Shown here: one piece after another, positions 1 to 8,807 of the stretch | Layout: every line of letters begins with the position of its first letter | Numbering within the stretch: position 1 is the stretch's first letter | From: Chloroflexota bacterium | Lineage (GTDB): Bacteria; Chloroflexota; Anaerolineae; J102 | Direction: 5' to 3' | DNA: 12,374 nt | Assembly (NCBI GenBank): GCA_003353825.1 | Contig: PIVW01000138.1 | Location: 1-12,374, forward strand | The notes under the pieces: generated by a model | Databases searched by the model: none | The model's input: only the letters and a program-made list of their open reading frames with translations | What the model was told of the DNA's origin: nothing | Position numbers and translations under genes: made by a program

Positions 1-1
1 C

Positions 2-1903
2 GGGCCCCGACCGGCCACTGTCGAATCATTTCGGCCCACCCCCTTACCCCGGCCCACCCCGACGCCACGAGAATCTTACGAAAGGTCGTATCAGAACCTT
101 GATACTGAGACCCTCCTTCGTGAAGCTCTGGTGCCCAGCAACGACCCGCGCGATCTGGCGATGCGGTTAAAACCGGAACTGGGCGATATCCCTTTGGTTG
201 TCAATGATACGCCGCCTCACTATGAAGTGGGGGATGTGATCAGTTTTTGGGTAGGGAACAGCGATAACGATGAGACCTGGCAGATTGACGCCGAACTGCT
301 GGTCAAGAGCGATCACCTTTATATGTGGGGCGAGGTCGGAACCAGACTAGACACTGATGATCTGCGCCGTTCGGCCGGATTTTTTGATACGGATATCTAT
401 CCCACCAACCGCGCGTTTTTTGGCAGCGAGTGGTCACCTGGCATCGACAATGACCCCAGGCTTCATGTCCTACATGCCACAGGAATTGGCGATACCGTCG
501 CCGGTTATTTTTCGACAGCGGATGAGGCATCCAGCCTGATCAACCCCTTCTCCAACGAAAAGGAGATGTTTTACATCAATGTCGATAACACCGACATTGG
601 TTCTGCCTTCTACAATGGCGTGCTGGCCCACGAGTTCCAGCACATGATACATTGGAATCAGGATTTGAATGAGAGTACATGGATGGACGAGGGCGCAGCC
701 GAGTTGGCTATGCAACTCAATGGGCTGGGACGTTCTGACGACAGTTATCGTCCAGAGGATTTATTCGCCGACGACCCCGATGTCCAGCTCAATTCTTGGC
801 CCGATTCGGACGATACGTACGTACACTACGGTGTCTCTTTCCTTTTCCTCAATTATTTCCTGGGACGTTTTGGCGAAGAGGTCACTCAAGCATTGATCGC
901 TGAACCTGCCAACTCGGTCGAAGCCCTTGACAATGTTTTGCATCAATTCGATCTTGGACTCAGCGTTGACGAACTATTCGCCGACTGGCTGGTGGCAAAT
1001 TGGCTGGACGACCCCTCGTTGGCAGATGGTCGGTGGGGATATACATTATACGATCCCGCCGATTGGACGACATCCGAACACCATCGCCGTTTACCGGCCG
1101 AGGGTAGCGGCGTAGTCCACCAATACGCAGCTGACTACATTACGGTGGATGCAAAAGACGATGTCAACATCACATTTTCAGGCCAGCCAACCAACAAATT
1201 GGCAGCCACCGACGCTTTCAGTGGCGACTGGGCATTTTGGAGTAATCGAGTCAATGTCTCTGACACGAGATTGACAATGCCGGTTGATCTTTCAGATGTC
1301 GATACAGCTACGCTACGCTACCAAACCTGGTATGATATCGAAGAACTCTGGGATTACGCCTATGTTGAGGTTAGCACAGATGGCGGAGATACCTGGACGA
1401 TGCTGGAGACAAAACGTACAACCGAAGACAATCCCAACGGCACTGGCTACGGCATCGGCTACACGGGCCAAAGCGGCCAGGGGAGCGCCGAGTGGGTGCA
1501 AGAGGAAGTTGACCTCAGTGAATACGCCGGCCAACCGATTCTTATCCGTTTCGAGTATGTGACCGATACCGCGGTAACACAGCCTGGTATGTTTATCGAT
1601 GATGTAGAGATCCCTGAACTCGGGTATCTCGAAGATTTCGAGCAAGGCCCCGGCGACTGGCAATCTGAAGGTTGGTTGTTGACAAACAACCTACTGCAAC
1701 AGCGCTGGGTTGTTCAGGCCATTGAAACAAAAGCGGACGGCTCGGTCGTAATCCACCAAGTACCTGTAAGTGCCGATGGTCAAGGTAGCCTGCAATTGAC
1801 AGGTGTCGATAATCGCGAAGATCTGGTACTCGTTATCTCTGCGCTCGCCCCTGTCACCGTCGAAACTGCCGAGTACCAGTATTCCCTCTCCCAAGAACGC
1901 TAA
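2..1903 (+). CDS. Secreted zinc metallopeptidase, immune inhibitor A/M6-like (5'-partial)
   Basis: Probable extracellular protein-degrading zinc peptidase. The frame is open without a stop from nt 2, so the gene begins left of the window; the GTG at 131 lies inside a continuous coding frame and is not a convincing start. Numbering from nt 2 (633 visible residues): a Thr/Pro-rich linker at about residues 11-28; a catalytic domain holding HEFQH (H210, E211, H214; nt 629-643) and WMDEGAAE, where E230 or E234 would be the third zinc ligand; then a beta-rich region at about 430-545 with motifs such as STDGGDTW and FIDDVEI, typical of the immune-inhibitor-A/MAM-like jelly roll. A final beta domain ends naturally at TAA. 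The signal peptide would be off-window. A CPBP protease follows after 39 nt on the same strand. Peptidase assignment is firm; the exact MEROPS family (M6 or M30-like) is not settled by eye. Confidence 0.85.
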   Translation, partial: GPRPATVESFRPTPLPRPTPTPRESYERSYQNLDTETLLREALVPSNDPRDLAMRLKPELGDIPLVVNDTPPHYEVGDVISFWVGNSDNDETWQIDAELLVKSDHLYMWGEVGTRLDTDDLRRSAGFFDTDIYPTNRAFFGSEWSPGIDNDPRLHVLHATGIGDTVAGYFSTADEASSLINPFSNEKEMFYINVDNTDIGSAFYNGVLAHEFQHMIHWNQDLNESTWMDEGAAELAMQLNGLGRSDDSYRPEDLFADDPDVQLNSWPDSDDTYVHYGVSFLFLNYFLGRFGEEVTQALIAEPANSVEALDNVLHQFDLGLSVDELFADWLVANWLDDPSLADGRWGYTLYDPADWTTSEHHRRLPAEGSGVVHQYAADYITVDAKDDVNITFSGQPTNKLAATDAFSGDWAFWSNRVNVSDTRLTMPVDLSDVDTATLRYQTWYDIEELWDYAYVEVSTDGGDTWTMLETKRTTEDNPNGTGYGIGYTGQSGQGSAEWVQEEVDLSEYAGQPILIRFEYVTDTAVTQPGMFIDDVEIPELGYLEDFEQGPGDWQSEGWLLTNNLLQQRWVVQAIETKADGSVVIHQVPVSADGQGSLQLTGVDNREDLVLVISALAPVTVETAEYQYSLSQER

Positions 1904-1942
1904 CTAAATCTCCACCGGGTCCCCCTTTCACTTCTGATCTCT

Positions 1943-2638
1943 ATGCCCATCCTCTTCGCTCTCGGATTACTGACTCTGTTAGGCTTTATGTCCTTTGCGA
2001 CCTATCGTACTGGACAGATGTTGAAAGAGTGGGAACCGGAAGAGAACCTTCTATTATTGCCCACCGAAAACGTAGCAAGATTGGGCCTGATAGCTGTTAG
2101 TGTCGGCTTGGGGTTTCTAAGTGGTGTGGGGCCAGAAACCTTAGGGTGGATACCGGAAGACCCCATTGGCGATAGTGTCCTGGGTGTGGTTGTGGGCGTG
2201 GCGGTATCCCTCATTCTTTTTTTTCCTTCACAGTGGGTGCGCCGGCGCCAGCCCCAATTGTACTCGGATGTTGTTATGCGCAGCATCCGCCCACGTTCGC
2301 GCAACCAGTGGCCCTGGGTGATTCTGGCACTGATCCCGGTTGCCGTGCTTGAAGAGCTATTATTTCGTTCTTTGCTGCTGGGGGGATTCTCTCCGTATGT
2401 AAACGTTCTCTTTTTTGCCATCGCCGCTTCGATGTTTTTTGGATTACTGCATCTACCACAAGGGGAATGGGGCGTGGTAGCAGTGACCCTGGTAGGACTG
2501 GCATTTAGCGCCTTGTTTCTGTGGAGAGGGAGCCTACTTCTGGTAGTGGTTGCACACTGGGTGGCTAATATCTTGCAGTTGATCCAAGCGGAGTGGTTTG
2601 CGAGTCGCGATCAGAGCGAAATGCAACGTGTTGACTGA
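1943..2638 (+). CDS. CPBP family intramembrane glutamic endopeptidase (CAAX/Abi type)
   Basis: A 231-residue integral membrane protein of the CPBP (CAAX protease and bacteriocin-processing, Abi) family. All three family motifs are visible: EELLFR at residues 137-142 (paired Glu plus Arg), FFGLLH ending at H170, and HWVAN at 205-209 (His and Asn). Hydrophobic stretches at about 1-19, 46-62, 77-95, 124-150, 153-170 and 177-212 fit the usual multi-helix bundle that places the Glu and His residues inside the membrane. Known members process prenylated proteins or bacteriocins, or have unknown substrates; the substrate here cannot be read from sequence. There is no clear Shine-Dalgarno before the ATG. 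The gene lies 39 nt after the upstream peptidase, suggesting co-transcription. It converges on dnaE with only 23 nt between the two stops. Confidence 0.85.
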   Translation: MPILFALGLLTLLGFMSFATYRTGQMLKEWEPEENLLLLPTENVARLGLIAVSVGLGFLSGVGPETLGWIPEDPIGDSVLGVVVGVAVSLILFFPSQWVRRRQPQLYSDVVMRSIRPRSRNQWPWVILALIPVAVLEELLFRSLLLGGFSPYVNVLFFAIAASMFFGLLHLPQGEWGVVAVTLVGLAFSALFLWRGSLLLVVVAHWVANILQLIQAEWFASRDQSEMQRVD

Positions 2639-2661
2639 GCGGCATTCGGCTCACGTTGCTG

Positions 2662-5600
2662 CTACGATACTTCCAGACAACCGGTTCCGTGCATTGCTTG
2701 CAACCGGTCTAGCAACTCATCGCAACAGCGTGTGGTGTCGTTTGGGAAATCTAGCTCTACCGTACCTCGAGAGTCGTTCACCACCAGAAGAAAGCGATCC
2801 TGCCCTTCGTATTGTCGGAATAGTTGTACCGTTTCGACCAGGCGGCGATTGTCCTCTTTGCCACTTGTACTTAACGAAAACTTAAGGCGTAGCGTATGCA
2901 GGGAGGGAGGTTCATGGGGTTGTTCAGTACTATCGTTGGAGCCTGTATGTCCGGTTGGGCTGTCACCGTCAGGTCGAAGGTGCTTGGGCGAGCCATTCTC
3001 GCCACCTTTGCTTAAGGTGGAACTCCAGGGTAGATCCTCTTCATCCGCCGGTTGCTGTGGGTACTCCTCGGGAGGTGACTCCTCGGGTACCCATGAGGGT
3101 GGCGGGGGTGGACTGGCGAATTGAGGCAGAATATCGTCGGCTGCCACTGCGCGGCTGAACGTGTCAGAGATATGGTCTGCCAGTACACTGACACGTTCAT
3201 TGTGACTCTCGATTTTACCTCGCACCAAAACCACATTACCAACTTGCAGTAGATCGTCTGGCGTGGCTTCCAATGTACGAGAAAAAATCGTCACGTCACA
3301 ATTGCCTTGTAGATCTTCTAAGGTAACGAACGCCATCCGTTTGCCTTTTTTAGTAAAGATATTGCGTATGCCTGCGATCATTCCAGCCAAGACGACTTCT
3401 CGGCCAGCTTTGTCTTCGGCGACCTCACTACAGAGGCAGGAAATCACGTCCTTATAATTGGCAGTCACTCGCTCTAGAGGATGTTCTGAGACATAAACGC
3501 CCAGAAGTTCTTTTTCCCACCCCAAACGTTCGCGGGCGGGAACCTGATCATACACCGGTGGCGGATCAAAGAGGTCTTGAGCACTACTTTTTTGTTCAGG
3601 CATGTCGAACATGTCGAACAGGCTTATTTGTCCTACATCGCGCGCTTCCCACGTGTTGATCGAGAGCTGCATCATGCGGTCTATAATAGCTAACACCGTT
3701 TCTCTATCCCCGTAAGCATCAAATGCTCCGACCTTGATCAGGCACTCCAGCGCACGTTTGTTTACCTTGCGCAGGTCGGCGCGTTCACAGAACTCCTGCA
3801 AAGAGGCGAAAGTACCCTCTACGCGAGCTCGTAAGATCTCCTCGACTGGCCCATGTCCCACATTCTTCACGGCCCCCAATCCAAAACGAATGGCCGATCC
3901 TTTTGGCGCCTGAAAATCAAAAGTGCTGCGCCCGAACGTGGCGATATCAACCTCGACTAGCTCTTCTCGGATTGCAAATCCCAGGTCCGATTGATTGATA
4001 TCAGGAGGCAACACGGCAATGCCCATTTTGCGACACTCCGTGATAAAGTTAGTCACCTTCTCCTGATTATCCAGTTCAACCGTAAGCAGAGCTGCCATGT
4101 ACTCGACCGGATAATGTGCTTTCAGGTAGGCTGTCTGCACTGTGATAACAGCGTAGTCAGCGGCATGACTATTGTGAACAAGTATATCGTTGGCTATGAA
4201 ATTATTTGTTCCCGGTACCTCTAGATCATAAGTTTGTTTTTCGCCGGCATACTCAATGTCTACAATTTCATCCCAATAAAGATCATTATCCGAATAATCG
4301 CAACACGTTTTGCGATCAATGTCAGAGGTACGGTGGCTGCTAGAATTTGCAGCAGCATGTTGGGGATAGATTTCCCGGTAGGCGTCATCTGTCTCAGAAC
4401 GAATCTCTTCCCCGCTCAGGCCTGAGCGGGATAGCGTATCACCGGCAAATTCTTTGATAACAACAGGATTAATGTTTTGAGTGATTGGAGATACGGGCCG
4501 TTCCACATACAGGTTCTGAACTCCTGATTTTAGATCAGGATCAAGGAAATAAACATGTATCTTTTCAGCAAATGCCGCGATACTCTCATCGCCTGTGATT
4601 ACAAGCTGAAAGTCGGTTCCGCCCCCTTTATAAGTGTGCTCAACTGCTTGCAAACGACTGACAATGTTCAGGCGTAAAAGCAAATGCTGTAGTTGCCGGG
4701 CCATGCGCTCAGAAACAGTTGCATAAGAGAAATCTCGCTCTGCAACTTGAATGCGGCCAGTGCCTGCCCACATCCGGCTGATGAGGAGTGCGATTTGGCG
4801 ATTATTCAGTTCGAATACTGTCGCTGGGATCACGAATTCGCGCTTATTTTTCCCACAGGTATCAAGTTCTTGGGCCAAGGCCACAACCTCATGATCCAGC
4901 CACTGTGCGCAACCTTCAACCGGTAGTCTGCGCGACACTGCTATCAGATCACCTACCTGCAAGTCATCCAACTCACTCCAACCACCAATTGTATAGAAGG
5001 GATGGTTGCCTGTCGCTTCAATGCTCCGGCCCAGGGCAGTGCTCAAACGGAAGACAGGTTTGATGCCGTTTTCCATCACCTTCGATACGCTCCCTTTGCC
5101 TAGTCTCCGATCGGCGAGATCGCACGTCAGTGTATGATCCAAATGTGCTCTTTGCTGGTAAAGATCTGCAACACGCAACAATCGACCGGTTGCTATGTCC
5201 ACGACCTCCACATCACCCGGCAGACACTTGTTGAAGCCATAATTGGCGAAAAATACGATATCTTCGTAGATTTTGTTTGCAGCCTCGCGCGCAATGCCCC
5301 GTTCTACAGCCCCTTCGATAAATTTGACCTGATGCTCTGCCATTTCCTTCTCTTTTTTCTTGGCTACAGCCCGGCGCATCAGGTCCGCCTCGCCAGGTGT
5401 ATAACCGGCCAACTGCGAGGCGATTTGGATAATCTGTTCCTGATAGACAATGATGCCATAGGTTTCAGATAAGATGGGTTCCAGAGCCTGATCTGCGTAG
5501 GTCACCTTTTGTTTACCATGCATGCGTTCTACGTAGTCAGGAATGTACTGCATGGGGCCAGGGCGATACAGGGAGATGGTGGCGACGATCTGTTCGAACT

Positions 5601-7506
5601 TGGTGGGTTGCATACTCCGCAACACCCGCCGCATGCCCTCCGATTCAACTTGGAATACACCGGTCACTTCACCCGATGCCAACAATTCGTAGCTACGAGG
5701 ATCATCGGTGGGGATGTTCTCGAGGGTAAAGTTTTTTCCGCGCCGTTTTTGGATCAGCTCAGAAGCCACTCGCATAATTGTCAGTGTGGATAGACCTAAA
5801 AAATCCAGCTTGAGCAACCCCAATGATTCCAGAACCGGATAGGTATATTGGGTGATGTAGTCGCGCAGACCTTTTGAGGGGGATCGGCGCAGAGGCGTGT
5901 AATGAACCAAGGGTTTATCTGCCACGATCACTGCCGCGGGGTGGATACTGACATGCCGGGCAACACCCTCCAGCTTCTGTGCTGTCTCGATAAGCTCGCG
6001 CGTGCGTTTATCCCGATCATAGAGCATGCGCAACTCAGTCACTTCCTCCAATCCTTTTTTGATAGTGACCTTGGGCCCACCTGGGATCAACTTAGTGATA
6101 GAGTCAACTTCGTCTAGTGGCACCTCCATCACCCGAGCAACATCCCGCACACTCCCACGCGCTTTCATAGTCCCAAACACCACAATCTGGGCGACCTGAT
6201 CTTCGCCATATTTTTGGATGGTATACTCGATCATTTGGTCGCGCTGGTCATCGGGATAATCCAGATCGAAGTCAGGCATGCTGACACGACCGGGATTGAG
6301 AAACCGCTCGAAGATAAGATTATTGGGCAAAGGATCGAGCTGGGTAATGCCGACCACATAGGCTACAAGCGATCCTGCGCCCGACCCACGTACATTCCAC
6401 CAGATATTGCGCTGGCGAGCATATTCACACAAATCCCAAACGATCAGAAAGTAAGTGTCGAAACCCATCTGATGGATGATCTTCAACTCATGCTCTTTAC
6501 GCGCCTGGGTTTCCGGTTCTCTGGCACGGCTGCCATAACGTTCATCTAAACCCTTCTCGACCAATTGTCTCAGGTAGGATTCAGCCGTCAAACCCGATGG
6601 CACATCGAAGCTTGGCAGATGGTAACCGGTAGGGCTCAGATCCACAGTGCACATCTCGGCAATTTTCAAGGTATTTGTGAACACACTTGCGGGAAGATCG
6701 GCGAAGGGCAGGAATAGATCTTCCATCTCGGCCCGAGACTTTAGATAATAATCGCTATCCGACATACGCATGCGTTTTTCCGCATTGAAGCTGCTGCTCG
6801 TCTGCACACAGAGCAAGATGTCATGTGGCGTTGCGTCTTCGGCTCTTACGTAATGAACATCATTGGTCGCCACCATGCCCATACCGTACTTGCCCGACCA
6901 CTCCAGCAAGGTTTTGTTGATGCCGTGAAGCGTGGGTATCGAATGCTCTTGCAGTTCGATATAAAAACGATCTTTCCCAAACACATCGAGATACCAATGC
7001 AGCCGTTCCAGCGCCAGTTTTGGATCGGGTGCGCGATTCTCGTCATTGAGATAGTATGGCACTTCGGCGGCCATACAGCCGGTGGTGCAGATAATTCCTT
7101 CGCTGTGCTGGGCCAGGAAATCGGCATCGACGCGCGGACGATAATAATAGCCCTGGAGTTCGGCCGCAGAAACGATCTTGAGTAAGTTGCTATAGCCAGT
7201 TTGATTCTCGGCCAATAGCAGTAAGTGGTGCCGAGCCCGATCAAGCTGTGAATCTCGCCCCGACATCGGACGCCCCCACTGGGTCATGTAAGCTTCGACG
7301 CCGACGATAGGCTTGACACCGGCATCGGTGGCAGCATTGTAGAAGTCGATTGTGCCATGCATGCTGCCATGGTCGGTCAGTGCCACTGCGGGTTGTCCCA
7401 GTTCTTGGGCGCGAGCAATCAGGTCTTTGATTTTACTCAAGCCATCGAGCAGCGAAAACTCGCTATGGACGTGCAGGTGAACAAAATCTTGTTGGGGAGC
7501 ACTCAT
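2662..7506 (-). CDS. dnaE: DNA polymerase III alpha subunit, intein-containing precursor
   Basis: Replicative polymerase catalytic subunit, 1614 residues as translated and 1262 after removal of a 352-residue intein (residues 761-1112). The PHP domain at about 7-220 has HLHVH (10-14), TDHGSMHG (44-51), E71 and NDVH (215-218), so its metal-site residues look intact, unlike E. coli DnaE. The palm has PDFDLD with D412 and D414, and LLKLDFLG with D568; these three Asp match E. coli D401, D403 and D555. The fingers motif FNK|SHAADYA is split by the intein. Next come a helix-hairpin-helix region (about 1250-1285), a probable beta-clamp-binding motif QISLF (1293-1297), an OB fold (about 1367-1440), a Pro/acidic linker (about 1464-1530) and a C-terminal domain. 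ATG at 7506 is chosen because PHP homology starts within ten residues, though no strong Shine-Dalgarno is seen. It lies 50 nt downstream of the second GlgC-family gene. Confidence 0.97.
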   Translation of the reverse strand: MSAPQQDFVHLHVHSEFSLLDGLSKIKDLIARAQELGQPAVALTDHGSMHGTIDFYNAATDAGVKPIVGVEAYMTQWGRPMSGRDSQLDRARHHLLLLAENQTGYSNLLKIVSAAELQGYYYRPRVDADFLAQHSEGIICTTGCMAAEVPYYLNDENRAPDPKLALERLHWYLDVFGKDRFYIELQEHSIPTLHGINKTLLEWSGKYGMGMVATNDVHYVRAEDATPHDILLCVQTSSSFNAEKRMRMSDSDYYLKSRAEMEDLFLPFADLPASVFTNTLKIAEMCTVDLSPTGYHLPSFDVPSGLTAESYLRQLVEKGLDERYGSRAREPETQARKEHELKIIHQMGFDTYFLIVWDLCEYARQRNIWWNVRGSGAGSLVAYVVGITQLDPLPNNLIFERFLNPGRVSMPDFDLDYPDDQRDQMIEYTIQKYGEDQVAQIVVFGTMKARGSVRDVARVMEVPLDEVDSITKLIPGGPKVTIKKGLEEVTELRMLYDRDKRTRELIETAQKLEGVARHVSIHPAAVIVADKPLVHYTPLRRSPSKGLRDYITQYTYPVLESLGLLKLDFLGLSTLTIMRVASELIQKRRGKNFTLENIPTDDPRSYELLASGEVTGVFQVESEGMRRVLRSMQPTKFEQIVATISLYRPGPMQYIPDYVERMHGKQKVTYADQALEPILSETYGIIVYQEQIIQIASQLAGYTPGEADLMRRAVAKKKEKEMAEHQVKFIEGAVERGIAREAANKIYEDIVFFANYGFNKCLPGDVEVVDIATGRLLRVADLYQQRAHLDHTLTCDLADRRLGKGSVSKVMENGIKPVFRLSTALGRSIEATGNHPFYTIGGWSELDDLQVGDLIAVSRRLPVEGCAQWLDHEVVALAQELDTCGKNKREFVIPATVFELNNRQIALLISRMWAGTGRIQVAERDFSYATVSERMARQLQHLLLRLNIVSRLQAVEHTYKGGGTDFQLVITGDESIAAFAEKIHVYFLDPDLKSGVQNLYVERPVSPITQNINPVVIKEFAGDTLSRSGLSGEEIRSETDDAYREIYPQHAAANSSSHRTSDIDRKTCCDYSDNDLYWDEIVDIEYAGEKQTYDLEVPGTNNFIANDILVHNSHAADYAVITVQTAYLKAHYPVEYMAALLTVELDNQEKVTNFITECRKMGIAVLPPDINQSDLGFAIREELVEVDIATFGRSTFDFQAPKGSAIRFGLGAVKNVGHGPVEEILRARVEGTFASLQEFCERADLRKVNKRALECLIKVGAFDAYGDRETVLAIIDRMMQLSINTWEARDVGQISLFDMFDMPEQKSSAQDLFDPPPVYDQVPARERLGWEKELLGVYVSEHPLERVTANYKDVISCLCSEVAEDKAGREVVLAGMIAGIRNIFTKKGKRMAFVTLEDLQGNCDVTIFSRTLEATPDDLLQVGNVVLVRGKIESHNERVSVLADHISDTFSRAVAADDILPQFASPPPPPSWVPEESPPEEYPQQPADEEDLPWSSTLSKGGENGSPKHLRPDGDSPTGHTGSNDSTEQPHEPPSLHTLRLKFSLSTSGKEDNRRLVETVQLFRQYEGQDRFLLVVNDSRGTVELDFPNDTTRCCDELLDRLQAMHGTGCLEVS
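4171..5226 (-). mobile_element. DnaE intein with degenerate LAGLIDADG endonuclease domain
   Basis: In-frame protein-splicing element of 352 residues, precursor residues 761-1112. Block A starts with Cys761 (CLPGDVEV). Block B has the T-x-x-H motif TGNH with T832 and H835. Block F is YDLEVPGTNNFIAN, with Asn where many inteins have the block F His. Block G is DILVHN with penultimate His1111 and terminal Asn1112, followed by Ser1113 as the +1 extein nucleophile. Removal rejoins FNK to SHAADYA, a perfect DnaE fingers motif. The centre resembles a LAGLIDADG domain (LLISRMWAGTGRI at about 904-917, then an SERMARQLQHLLLRL helix), but the expected acidic residue of the motif is Thr. Hand counts over four lines of its C-terminal half give about 37% GC against about 57% in three extein lines. 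It is contiguous, not split. Confidence 0.93.
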
Positions 7507-7556
7507 AGATTCACATGGGGGAGATGAGTGAAGGGGGACGACAGACTGAAACAGCC

Positions 7557-8807
7557 CTAGGCAATAGTCTCTCCACTCGCCACATCATTGGTGGTGAATT
7601 GCTCAGATGTGGTACCTGCCACCACAACCACATTGCGTCCCAGGCTGATGGTATCCGGGATATCTGCGCCTTTGCCGACCAGGGTGATGCCTGTGTTCAG
7701 TATGTCGGGGAGGGTGGAGTTGGGGGTGTTGTCATCACCGGCTCCTATCCTTGCATTGGCCCCGATCGTGACATTCTTGTCGAGGATCGCCCGGTTGATG
7801 ATGGCACCATCGCCGATGCTCGTGTTGTTCATAATGATGCTGTCCAGCACTTCGGCATCGGGTCCGACATGGACCCCGGGGCCAATCACAGAGCGATAGA
7901 CTTTGCCTTCGATTCGGGCCCCATCACTGAGAAGGTTGCCACTAATCTGGGCGTTGGGTCCCAGCCAAACGGGGGGATATTGCTCTGAGCGCGTGTGAAT
8001 CACCCAGCGCTGATCCGAAAGATCTAGAGCAGGGATGTCTGATAACAGGGCCATGTTGGCTTCATAATAGGCAGGAATGGTGCCGACATTGGTCCAGTAA
8101 CCCTCAAACTCATAGGCGTACGCTCGCTTGCGTTTGACCAATCTGGGCAGAAATTCACCGCCCAGATGTTTGAATTTCTTGCCGGAATCTGTTAGCCAAT
8201 CATGTAACACGTCGGCATTGAATACGTAAATCCCCATACTGGCAAGCGTCGAACGGGTGCGCTTTGGCTTTTCTTCGAAGCGAATCATACGACCATCGGA
8301 ATCAGTTGTCACCATGCCGAAGCGATACGTTTGATAGGGGCTCACCGCTCGCACGGCGACGGTGACGTCTGCCCGTCGCTGCTGGTGAAACTCGAGCATA
8401 GGACGATAATTCATTTTATAGATGTGGTTGCCCGAAAGAAGGAGCACCAGATCCGCCCGGCTTTCGCGTATAACATCGAGGTTGAAACGTATGGCGTCAG
8501 CCGATCCTTCTTGCCAGGCGCCACGTTCCTCGGCACTACTCTGATAGGGTTGCAGCAGGCGCACCCCCCCCTCTGTTCGATCAAGATCCCACGGTTTGCC
8601 TGCTCGGATATGGTCGTTTAACGAGCGTGGCATGTATTGAGTGAGCACGGCAATATTGTAGATTTCTGAATTAACGCAGTTGGAAAGTGGGAAATCAATA
8701 ACGCGATACTTACCGCCGAAGGCAATAGAGGCTTCGGCGCGGCGGGCCGTAAGGGTACTCAGACCAGGGGCAGCGCCACCTGCCAGGATCATAGCGAGAA
8801 CACTCAT
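7557..8807 (-). CDS. GlgC-family glucose-1-phosphate adenylyltransferase paralogue, probably regulatory (GlgD-like)
   Basis: A 416-residue ADP-glucose pyrophosphorylase homologue with an N-terminal nucleotidyltransferase domain (about 1-260) and a C-terminal left-handed beta-helix of hexapeptide repeats (about 285-405). It aligns without gaps to the start of the upstream GlgC, but key positions are changed. GGAAPGL replaces GGxGxRL (Gly15 for Arg15), RAEAS replaces RAKPS (Glu25 for Lys25), SGNHIYK has Asn127 for the catalytic Asp, and YWTNVGT has Asn240 for the metal-binding Asp. The sugar-phosphate Lys (FEEKP, K180) is kept. The first two losses match positions known to separate the non-catalytic plant large subunit from the small subunit. 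I infer a non-catalytic partner of the upstream GlgC rather than an independent enzyme. Its ATG overlaps the glgC stop (ATGA), implying translational coupling. The alternative is an enzyme with altered substrate use. Confidence 0.88.
   Translation of the reverse strand: MSVLAMILAGGAAPGLSTLTARRAEASIAFGGKYRVIDFPLSNCVNSEIYNIAVLTQYMPRSLNDHIRAGKPWDLDRTEGGVRLLQPYQSSAEERGAWQEGSADAIRFNLDVIRESRADLVLLLSGNHIYKMNYRPMLEFHQQRRADVTVAVRAVSPYQTYRFGMVTTDSDGRMIRFEEKPKRTRSTLASMGIYVFNADVLHDWLTDSGKKFKHLGGEFLPRLVKRKRAYAYEFEGYWTNVGTIPAYYEANMALLSDIPALDLSDQRWVIHTRSEQYPPVWLGPNAQISGNLLSDGARIEGKVYRSVIGPGVHVGPDAEVLDSIIMNNTSIGDGAIINRAILDKNVTIGANARIGAGDDNTPNSTLPDILNTGITLVGKGADIPDTISLGRNVVVVAGTTSEQFTTNDVASGETIA

Noticed and set aside
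2637..2652. Small imperfect inverted repeat in the convergent gap between the CPBP gene and dnaE as a bidirectional terminator
   Set aside because: Only four continuous base pairs, no T tract, and it overlaps a stop codon; too weak to call.
4171..5226. Split-intein arrangement as in cyanobacterial DnaE
   Set aside because: The precursor is one continuous frame with N- and C-terminal splicing blocks in the same protein; no second fragment is implied.
6823..7185. Long antisense open frames across dnaE, and similar ones across glgC and its paralogue
   Set aside because: They lie opposite highly conserved coding sequence, show no recognisable domain or ribosome binding site, and look like shadows.
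7507..7545. Purine-rich stretch upstream of dnaE resembling GTGA octamers
   Set aside because: Only two or three units loosely fit the pattern and the phase is not clearly kept; could be chance or an eroded remnant.
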